DNA of 35,491 nt from Bimuria novae-zelandiae CBS 107.79 (lineage: Eukaryota; Ascomycota; Dothideomycetes; Pleosporales; Didymosphaeriaceae): contig ML976797.1 in the NCBI GenBank assembly GCA_010015655.1, forward strand, positions 1 to 35,491, in the 5' to 3' direction. The translations under genes and the position numbers were made by a program. The notes below the pieces were generated by a model, which did no database searches, was not told where the DNA came from, and worked only from the letters and a program-made list of their open reading frames with translations. Within the stretch, counting starts at the first letter, position 1. Each line of letters opens with the position of its first letter. Positions 27,286 to 35,491 of this stretch are shown here, piece after piece.

Positions 27286-30200
27286 TTACACTAAGATTTC
27301 TTTACTTAGCTAGAGATAGTAATAAAATATTAAGTTAAACTACTTAAGCTGCCTGCGCGCACGACTTGATAATAACTACTTTAAAAAATCTATTATATAA
27401 CTACGCTAAGCTATTAGTTTATTATAGAGTATAATTACCCGTAATAAGAGGTCCTAATACTACTAAGCAACGTACTACTTAAAGGAAGTTAAAAGATATA
27501 GTTCGAAAATAGCACGCTATAGCTAGCTAGGAGAGCTAATTAGCCTGCCGCCCTTTGCTTAACAAACGTGCTATATAGGCAACCTATTACTTACGTAAAG
27601 AAGGCTATAAGAGCCCTAGCCTCTATAAAAGAGGAACCTATCCCTACTAACTATTCTAAGCACTACCTGCTCGCCTTCTCCCTACTAGAAAACTAACAAC
27701 TAGCTACTCTACCCGCAGTATTAACAAAATAGCACCAAAACACCTATTTATAGCGTTAGTCCTAGAAAAGGAGATGCTGGGCAGCGCGTACGACCTATCT
27801 AAGCCCTTTATCTACTAAGAATACGAAATCCAGAGCTACGGCTCTATTACTAAGGAAAACCACAATTAAGACACTTCCCTAAAACTTGCTTATATCTAGC
27901 AAGGTATTAATAAGGACCTCTTACAACCTCCCTAGCTACCCACGTTTGCTAGTAATAACCTAATTACTACAACGCTAAAGGCCGTAATTAAGCATTTTAG
28001 GTAGGAACTAGTAAAGATTACTATAAAGCTAGTTAGCTAGCTACTTCTTCGTGGTATAGAGCGACAATAACTATATATGTACCGCCAGATCGCTACTAAT
28101 GCCTTAGCTAAAGGCGAAGGGCTGCATAGAGCCCTCGTTTAAGCGTAGCAAAAGATAGACAAGTTAGAAGCTTAACTTACTAAACAGGCTATAGCAGGCT
28201 CTACCCTTAATACACTAGTAACTTAATCTTATATAACTAAATTCTAAATCCTCCCTTAGACCTTAAGCTAGAGCGTCCCCTTTGCTAACAACCTGCTAAG
28301 CTCTAAGCTTAGTAAGCCTAATAACTTATGTTTTTTGCGCTTATTACTATTTAAGCCTATTACTTATCTATATACACGCTCTTCAGGCGCAAGCTAGCGC
28401 TTAGTTAAGTTTCTAGACCCTTCGCTACTCTTAGACGGCATGATAACTACGACCTTTAAGCACTAGAGGGCCCATATAAAGAACAAACTTCGGTCCAACC
28501 ACGATTAGTTTGTGGGAGAGACTTTAGAGGATACCTAAGAGCGTATCGCAGTATATATAACTACACGCACAAAGGATCCCGCCCGTAACTAATTTATAAC
28601 TTTAATTAGAGCTCTACGAGACAGTAGCGAACGCATTAATAGTAAATTTATAATAAATATAATAGAGCAAGCTTTTGGCGACCTATATAAAGAGAAGAAG
28701 GCCTATTAAGCATTTATTTAATTACGCCTCTACTCTATAACTAAGTTTACTAGCTTCTAAGTAGACTTCTTCCGCCTTACAACGCAGCGTAAGCTACCTG
28801 CCAACTAATAGGTTAAAAAGTTCTATAAGAAGCTTATAGATTAACTCTACATAAATATAGGCCGTAATATTCGTCGCCTTAAGAATAATTACTCTAAGTT
28901 TATTAACATCGCCCGCGACCTTGCACAAGAGGCAGTAATTATAGACTCCTAAGTTATAGCGCGCGCTAAACAAGAATCTTGAAAGAAGGCTACTCCTACC
29001 TTAGCCACTAGGTCTCGTAAGTACGCTTTAATACTGGCGCAGCCCCTTACTCGCACATAGCTAACGCGCGCCACCACTATAGCTCTAAGTAGCTAGCTTA
29101 CCTACTATTATTATAAAAAGTTAGGATATATTACTCGAGACTGCCTAAATAGCCCTATTAATTAGAAAGCGTTAGAGGCCAGCGATTTAGCACCGCAAGC
29201 TAATAAAGAGATATACTATAAGGCTAAGGATAAAGGCTTCCTCTCTTCTAACAAGAAATTAGGAAAAGTATTACTCTAGGGGAAGTCTCCTTCCTAAAGA
29301 ATCCTATAGGAGCTACTAGCATATAAGACTTCTTATTTAGCAAAAGTGCTTTCACTCTGCCCTGCCGCATCTTAACAAACGGGCTAGTAATTAGATTAAA
29401 GGCTCTTATTAACACAGGCGCAGGTAGCTATATCCTAGTCTACCTTAAACACCTCTACACAATTAAAAAGGGACTTAAGGCATCTATTAAAAGTATAGAA
29501 GCTATTCCCCTAGCTAGATATAATAGTTAACTAAACAGGCAGGTAAATAAGCACTTCTAGGCTAACCTAGTGCTAAACAGCCACCGCCTTACTACTCACT
29601 TTATACCTTGCGACACTAGCCGCCACGACCTTATAGTCAGCCGCAAGCTTCTTAAGGAAGCTAACGTCTAGATTAACTATAAGTAGTAGATGCTTAAGTA
29701 GCTAGACATAACATAAATTAACTACAAACAAGACATTATCATCCCAACACAAGGCATAGCTATAGGAATTAATCCTAAGCATTAGGCAGATGCTAACTAA
29801 CGTAACAAGCTTATAGACGTGGCTATTATATAGTATATCTACCGCTTATCGCAGCAATCCCCTCAGCGTTATACCTACTAGAAGAACCTAGCAAAGATAG
29901 AGGAGCAGCTCCGCTACCAAGCGCTATTATTATAAGAGTAGTAGCTAACTCGCCCTAAACCTGTCTCTCGCGAGGACCTCGCTAAGGCAGGCCTTAAGAT
30001 TAATATTATAAAAGCTACAGTATTTATAATTAATACGCGTTAGAAAGAGACAGTTATTGGCTATATTAGTATTTACGAAGTAGAGAAGCTAATCTAAGAC
30101 TATAAGAAGGAGCTAGGCTAGACAGACCCGCTAGACCTAGACAAAGAACTTCGCCAGCTTCTTATAAAGAAATTACTGTTCCTAGGCTATGCAGGCGCTA

Positions 30201-33200
30201 CCCTAGCTTACTTCTTAAAGAAGGACTCTAACGTACTACCTTTACACTATAATAGCGTTAATTACAATATTAAGCTAACCGCGGATAACACACTAATATT
30301 AAGCCTACTATATAGCATGTCTCTAGAGTAGTTATAGCTTGTTAAGGATTACTTAAACAACTACCTCTAATATAGCGTTATTACTTACAGCAACGCGCCC
30401 TACGCCTCACTAGTACTATTTACTAAGAAGCCTAAAGAAAGGTGGCAATTTTGTGTTAACTATTATAAGCTTAACGCTATTATAAAGAAAGATATCTATC
30501 CTATTCCACTTATCTAAGAGACCCTTGCGAGGCTCGCCCGTGCTAAGATATTTACTAAGCTAGACGTATAGCAGGCCTTTTATCGCATTTAACTAGACAA
30601 GAAAGCAGAGGACCTAACTACGTTTTATATACGCTATAGTAACTATAAGTATCGTATACTCCTATTTGGTCTCTGCAATAGACCTGCCACCTTCTAGTAA
30701 TATATTAACAGGGTACTATATAGCCTACTTAACGACTTTTGCATAGCATATCTAGACAATATCCTTATCTACTCAGAGGATCTACTACACTATAAGGAGC
30801 ATGTTGCGCAGGTGCTTAAACGACTCCGCAACGCTAGTTTGCAAGCAGATATTAAGAAAAGCAAGTTTGCAGTAACTAGGATAAAGTTCCTTAGCCTTAT
30901 TATTAGCACTTAAGGCATTTAGAAGGACCTAGAGAAGATCGCTACTATGCAGGACTAGCCTATACCTATATTAGTTAAAAGTATATAGTTATTTTTAGGC
31001 TTCTATAACTTCTATCGAACCTTCCTTAAGGACTATAGACGCATTATTAGACCACTTATAAAGCTCCTTAAGAAGGGCGCCTAGCATGCCTTTAAAGAGC
31101 GAAAGCTTGCAGCTTTTTAGCAAGTTAAAGACCTTATACTATTAGATAACGTACTTGCTTACTACTCTCCCTATCGCGTCATACGTATGGAAACAAACGC
31201 GAGCGATGGTGTTGTTGCTGGCGTACTCTCTTAGCTACAGGACGACGGACTCTGGCGACCTGTAGCCTTCTATTCTAAGACAATGAGCGACCCGCAGATA
31301 AACTACGATATATATAATAAAGAGATACTAGCCATAATCTATAGCCTTAAAGAATAGAGATCTTAGCTTATTAGTCTATAAATAACTAAGCCCTTTAGCG
31401 CTATTACTAATTATTAAGCGCTAGAGTACTTCTCTACTAAGCGTAAGCTCACTCCTCGACAGATGCGCTAGGCTATAATAGTAGCTAATTTTAACCTAAA
31501 GCTTACCTACTAACTAGGCACTACTAACGTAGTGGCTAACGCGCTGTCACGTAAGTAGGAGGAACTATAGACTTAAAAAGAAAAAAATAAGGCAGCTCGC
31601 ACAAGGGTCTTCTTATAAGCTAAGTAGCTAGACGTTAATATAGTGTAAAAAGCCACAACCTAACTCGCTAACCTAGCTACTTAAGGATTACAGGGCCAGG
31701 AGCTTAAGATTGCTATAATAGACACCTTTTTAGCCTCTCCCTCTATAGAGGATCCTTATGCCCTCGTTAATTAGGTAATTAAGGTGAACCAGAATCACGA
31801 TAGCCTACAAAAGCTACGGGAAAAAGCTCTATCTAATAACTAAGAACTATAGAAGCTAAATAATTAAGATCTACTTTTATATAAAGATTAGCTAGTTGTC
31901 CTAGTAGTTAACTTCCTACGCACCTACTTAATCTAAGCCACCTATACTACGTAGCTTACTACTTACCTAGGAAAAAGAAAGACAGCGAAGCTACTTAGAG
32001 ATTAGTACTACTGGCTAAATCTAGCGAAGGATATAGATACCTATATCACCGCCTATAAGACTTGTTAATAGAGTTATACGCCCTATAACCGCACCCTAGG
32101 ACTACTTAAGCTATTGCTAATACTAAAGTAAGCATAGCAGGACGTTTTAATAGACTTTAAGTTATTCTTACCTAACAAGAAAGGGTATAATAATGCCTTT
32201 GTTATAGTTAACTGCCTAAGTAAGCGCTGCTTCTCACTGCCCTACCATAAGACAACCACGGCAGAACAGGCTGTAGATATATACTATCGCTATATTTGGC
32301 GCGTGTACGGCCCACCCAAGTCTATTGTTTCTAATCGAGGCCCGTAGTTTATCTCAGCATTTATAAACGAGCTATGCCAACTTATAGGCGTTAAGCAAAA
32401 GCTCTTAACAGCTTATTATTTTTAGACTAATAGCAATATAGAAATTATAAACTAGTACCTTAACTAGCGCCTTCGCCTATTTATTAACTACTATTAGGAT
32501 AACTGGTCTGACCTACTGCCCTGCATGGACTGGGCCCAGGCTATACTGCCTTATGAGACTACAGGCCTCTCGCCGTACAAGATCGAGTTCGGACATTAGC
32601 CTACACACCACTAGGACTGGGAAGAGCGGATAAAGACCTCGCCCATAGCCCGTGAGCAGATGTCCCAAGAGGAAGCGTAGAACTACGTAAAGGTTTAATA
32701 CAACGCTATAAAATAGGCTATAGAGATAGCTTAGAGAGGGATTATTTATGCCTAGGAGTAACAAGCACGTTAAGTAAATAAGAAATAACGTAAGCTAGAT
32801 TTTAAAGTAGGCGATTAAGTTTATATTACGCTAAAAGGCTTTATAACTAACTAGCCTAGTTAAAAGCTTAACTAGTAGATGTACGGGCCCTACCTAATTA
32901 TTACTATAAAAGGACACTCCTACTAAGTTAAGCTTTCGCCGTACATGCACATGCATAATGTCTTCTATATAAACCGCCTATAGAAAGCCGCCACAGACAC
33001 ACTGCCAGGTTAGATAGAGCTAGAAGAGGAGCCAATAGAGGTTAACAGCAACCTAGAATAGCAAGTAAAGAAGATTCTTAATAGCTATATCTACTAAGGA
33101 CGTTTATAATATAAAGTCTCCTAGACTGCCTATAATCTTAACCCTACCTGGTATAACGCCCAAGGCTTTATTGGGGCACTACATAAGGTAAAGGAGTATT

Positions 33201-33378
33201 ATAACGCATACTTAGATAAAGCGGGGCCGCTACTGCGACTAGATATCTAGCTATAAGCGTATAAGGCCGGCACCTATCTAGAGATAATAGAGGAAGATAA
33301 TAAAGCTGCGGTTATACTAGCATAAGGCAAGACACGAAGGAGGTGACACGACGGACTTAGAGGACTACGCCCACCTTA
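27286..33378 (+). pseudogene. Gypsy-2 gag-pol, RIP-degraded
   Basis: Blocks read in order are: gag with KNKLRSNHD-FVGETLED (about 28480-28530) and a remnant zinc knuckle YYYKKLGYITRDC (about 29110-29145, first Cys lost); protease-like INTGAGSYILVYL (about 29410-29445); reverse transcriptase with KIFTKLDV (about 30550), LLFGLCNRPATF (about 30660) and AYLDNILIYSED (about 30750-30780, second Asp of YxDD now Asn); RNase H METNASDGVVAGVLSQL (about 31190-31240) and NVVANALSRK (about 31530); integrase with a YGPPKSIVSNRGP segment (about 32320) where Asp of DRGPQF is Asn; and a C-terminal chromodomain-like region (YNLNPTWYNAQGFIGALHKV, about 33130-33190). Stops are TAA/TAG throughout. Confidence 0.87.
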
Positions 33379-33386
33379 GAGGGGGG
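33379..33386 (+). other. Polypurine tract of Gypsy-2
   Basis: A purine-only run ending in six G, three bases before the 3' LTR. Confidence 0.72.
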
Positions 33387-33389
33387 TAA

Positions 33390-33658
33390 TATAACAGCCT
33401 AGCATGCTGGCAGGACACATGACCTTGCGTAAGAGGCGCGACTGCCTTACGCCTGGGTGCAGCTGCCTTACGCCTAGGCGTAGCTGCCCACGCACCCAGT
33501 GTAGCTATTTTGGATAGATAGATATTCTGTGCCGAGCGGCAGCGCATAAAAGCGCTGCAGGCCTGTGTACCTATAGTCTCCTTATCTTAGTGTAGCTGAA
33601 ATAGAGCCAACCTACCTCATCTACTCTCTTAATGCAGGAGCCCGTGCCCGTCCTTACA
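33390..33658 (+). repeat. Gypsy-2 3' LTR
   Basis: It begins TATAACAGCC, which is TGTGACGGCC after G-to-A changes, and ends CGTCCTTACA. It is the same length as the 5' LTR, with substitutions only. Confidence 0.92.
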
Positions 33659-33663
33659 GGCAT
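33659..33663. repeat. Target-site duplication GGCAT of Gypsy-2, right copy
   Basis: Exact copy of 27012-27016. Confidence 0.9.
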
Positions 33664-35185
33664 GAGATTAATCGCTACATGTCGAAGGAGAGATGGCAGC
33701 AGCTTAATTGCTACTTATACTATATAGAGGTTAACTAGAGCTTTAAGTCTCCCTTTAGCCAAGTGTAGGATCTCTTAGAGACGCTTTATAAGCGTAGCTT
33801 TAAGTACTAGGCGCCTAGCGTACACCTTTACGTTAATAAGGTAATTACGAGATTTACAGGCCGCGTAAGTAAGGTTATAATAATAAAAATAAAGCCTACG
33901 CCTAAAGGCTTTAATATCTAGTACTTAGCTAATAATAGAGTAATTTTAAACTAGTTATTTTATGCTAGAGGGCGAGGGCCTATTAACTTACTTAACTTAC
34001 CTACTAACGCGCTAGCTTTTACTCCTATAGAGTTAGTTCCTATTACTCTCGTACTCGCCGTAAACGCTGCCAGCCAGCGCCTCTTTCCGCCAAATCTCCA
34101 CATTATATAGGATAATAATCTCTTTAACACTATCCCTATACTTAAATACTTTAGATCTAAAGGCGTAGGCTGCGCTAGGACAGTCCGCACGACAAAGATA
34201 ATAATAAAGAAGATTTTTAAGGCAATAGTAGAAGCAGAATTATAGGTAGAGGCGCTAGCTATTAGCACTTACACGCGGGTAAAGCTCTTAAAGAAGTGCT
34301 TTAATAGTAATTTAATAAAACTTAAAACACACTATACGCGCAAGCTAGAGTGGGGAGATACTTACTAGGCGCTCTTGCAGAGTTAGCAGGTGCTTTAGGC
34401 AGCTTAGAGAGACAACCAGGTTATTCTTTTTATTAGTACTATCGCTGAGCGTGAGTACTTTGCCCTCAACACCATGCCAATGCTCCGCTAACGATAGTCG
34501 CCACAAGCAACTTAGGTCATTATGAAGCTCCGCCGACGCTCTAAGATGGCTCTAAATAATAAGAAACTCTTCGAGAAAGCCTTTAGTAGTAAGCCTCTTA
34601 AGTTACTAAGTATCCCTTAGATAATAAATAACTATAATTGCTATAAGAGCGAGGTTAATTGCTTTAACTAAATAAAAAGCTACTACTCTATTTAGCAGGT
34701 CCGCTAGTGTACCTGGCGCCCACTCTAGTACTTTCTGCTAGATCTAACACTTAATAATTGCTATAGGCTCTCCTCGTACTCCTCTCGCGACTCCGCCAAA
34801 CGCTCCTGCCATAAGAAGTTCTTATATAAGCTTATTAAATAGCTCTTTGAGCGAGGTGGCCGCCCTACTCGAGGCTCAAACAAGCGTGAGCGACCTGACG
34901 ACGTACTCGCTAGCGGAGAGGGCAACTTCGACAGCTCACATATATCTATAAAGCTATTTGCGGAGGGCAAAAGCTATATTAATTGCGCGGTAGCTAGACG
35001 TATAACTAATAAGAAGCTCTAATCCTAGACACCTCTAGCACAAGTTACAGGTAATATAAAGTTATTTTATAGCTCTTAACGCCTACTATATACTTATTAT
35101 AGCTATACGCTTTGCCGGCTGCCTTTATATAGGCTAGAAGTTAATACTAAGTGCTAGGCAGAGCACCTCTGCTAGCATTAAATAA
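33664..35185 (+). pseudogene. PiggyBac-like transposase (DDE_Tnp_1_7), main part, RIP-mutated
   Basis: The frame continues from the N-terminal piece with YMSKERWQQLN. HLYVNKVITRFTGRV follows (about 33820), where the first catalytic Asp of the VDE motif is Asn. Next are IIQDNNLFNTIPILKYF with Asp 34111-34113 (the MDNFFTS motif) and KGVGCARTVRTT (about 34160). IINNYNCYKSEVNCFN (about 34625) corresponds to the DYN-MGGVD region, again with Asp to Asn or other changes. The C-terminal end is Arg-rich and then has a Cys-containing segment (LCRLPLYRLEVNTKC, about 35110-35155), in the place of the piggyBac C-terminal zinc domain. All interruptions are TAA/TAG. It would excise and integrate the element if intact. 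Confidence 0.8.
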
Positions 35186-35317
35186 TTAGGTTAATAGATA
35201 TAAAAGTAAGCTTAACTATCATGTAAACCTATCTTAAAGCCCTTAGAGATGCAAAATCTATGCGAAGTTACCCTACAGAGGCATAATTCTTGGTGTTCTG
35301 CCGGGTCGGAGCAATTC
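35186..35317. other. 3' untranslated part of the piggyBac-like element
   Basis: AT-rich up to about 35250, then increasingly GC-balanced toward the right terminal repeat. No gene recognised. An 86-codon minus-strand frame across it is considered chance. Confidence 0.45.
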
Positions 35318-35391
35318 ATCCGATTGGCCCTCAAATGGTGGCCCGTGCCAGGGCGATGTTGGCCATGCGGGGGATATGCGCAGGAACTATA
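35318..35391 (-). repeat. Right terminal inverted repeat of the piggyBac-like element
   Basis: Reverse complement of the split left repeat (24681-24699 plus 26434-26491). This copy keeps C and G at sites where the left copy has T or A (GGCCAACATCG against GGTTAATATCG), so it is the less RIP-mutated end. Confidence 0.8.
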
Positions 35392-35430
35392 CTCGGCCCC
35401 TAGCGGTCGATATCGATTTTTCTCCGAAAA

Positions 35431-35451
35431 AGGCCGTGCGGAGCACGGCCC
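35431..35451. repeat. Short hairpin near the window end
   Basis: AGGCCGTGC and GCACGGCCT face each other over two or three bases. This is a strong stem, followed at 35458 and 35476 by two copies of CTCAATGGGCCA with 18-base spacing. The context is cut by the window edge. Confidence 0.6.
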
Positions 35452-35491
35452 TACAAGCTCAATGGGCCACACATACTCAATGGGCCAAATG

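Larger units (their letters stand above)
27017..33658 (+). mobile_element. Gypsy-2: complete Ty3/Gypsy chromovirus-type LTR retrotransposon, RIP-mutated
   Basis: 6,642 bp with 269-bp LTRs of identical length (27017-27285 and 33390-33658) and GGCAT duplications. A G-rich polypurine run lies at 33379-33386 before the 3' LTR. The internal plus-strand order is gag with zinc knuckle, protease, reverse transcriptase, RNase H, integrase and chromodomain. It lies inside the piggyBac-like transposase gene. Its family is distinct from Gypsy-1: the LTR sequence is unrelated and the gag is different. Confidence 0.92.
24681..35391 (+). mobile_element. PiggyBac-like transposon, split by a pogo element and by Gypsy-2
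   Basis: Inverted repeats bound this element. The left one is 24681-24699 continued at 26434-26491 (interrupted by the second pogo element); the right one is 35318-35391. The arms read TATAGTTCCTGCGCA, TCCCCCGCATGG and CGCCCTGGCACGGGCCA, with differences mostly C/T or G/A. The transposase gene lies on the plus strand in two pieces, 26588-27016 and 33664 to about 35185. Without the two insertions and their target copies the element is about 2.3 kb. PiggyBac elements normally duplicate TTAA, but only TA is seen next to these repeats, so the outer ends deserve checking. Confidence 0.7.

Noticed and set aside
32513..32764. Minus-strand gene inside Gypsy-2
   Set aside because: Antisense of the integrase region on the plus strand; hydrophobic composition is a by-product of AT-rich sequence.
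2129..35391. Alternative genetic code in which TAA and TAG mean Gln
   Set aside because: The stops sit at Gln positions only inside transposon-like AT-rich DNA. The GC-balanced NLR-like gene uses CAA/CAG for Gln and normal stops, and catalytic Asp to Asn and Cys to Tyr changes show mutation rather than recoding.

Overview
The window looks like a chromosome segment of a filamentous ascomycete (Pezizomycotina). The evidence is short GT-AG introns with a GCTAAC or GCTGAC branch site, an ankyrin-rich NLR-like gene with an alpha/beta-hydrolase N-terminus, Ty3/Gypsy chromoviruses, Tc1, pogo and piggyBac transposons, and TTAGGG-like motifs. Nearly every transposase or pol frame is interrupted by TAA or TAG where Gln (CAA or CAG) is expected, and catalytic Asp is often Asn. 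That is the mark of repeat-induced point mutation (RIP, C to T at CpA on either strand). The species cannot be named from the sequence alone.

Layout. 1-2.1 kb: the tail of a non-LTR retrotransposon and a two-stop pseudogene of an uncharacterised fungal family. 2.1-3.8 kb: a complete RIP-mutated Tc1-like transposon with TIRs. 4.1-6.5 kb: a RIP-mutated pogo/Fot1-like transposon with 46-bp TIRs; a clean 261-bp solo LTR (TSD ATTAA) later inserted into it. 6.65-7.63 kb: an IS630/Tc1-type DD34E transposase relic. 7.99-9.63 kb, minus strand: a RIP-mutated uncharacterised gene of about 540 codons whose one frame break is explained by a 31-bp tandem duplication. 9.66-9.80 kb: a MITE-like inverted repeat. 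9.84 kb: three tandem copies of a 17-mer.

10.18-16.24 kb is the only GC-balanced, gene-like block. It is one large multi-exon fungal NLR-like gene: alpha/beta hydrolase, STAND/NACHT-like domain without a recognisable Walker A lysine, many ankyrin repeats, and a C-terminal ZZ zinc finger. One in-frame TGA and three one-base frame changes suggest a young pseudogene, or assembly errors.

16.55 kb to the end is a transposon nest. Gypsy-1 (6.6 kb, TSD GTTAG) sits in telomere-like repeats. A pogo/Fot1 element follows, cut off near its C-terminus at the left edge of a piggyBac-like element (24.68-35.39 kb). The piggyBac left terminal repeat was entered by a second pogo element (24.70-26.43 kb). The piggyBac transposase gene was split by Gypsy-2 (27.02-33.66 kb, TSD GGCAT); removing Gypsy-2 and one TSD restores the frame exactly.

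The most informative points are: the layered insertion and RIP history; the outer LTR halves being less mutated than the inner halves in both Gypsy elements; the uncharacterised minus-strand gene; and the composite NLR-like gene.
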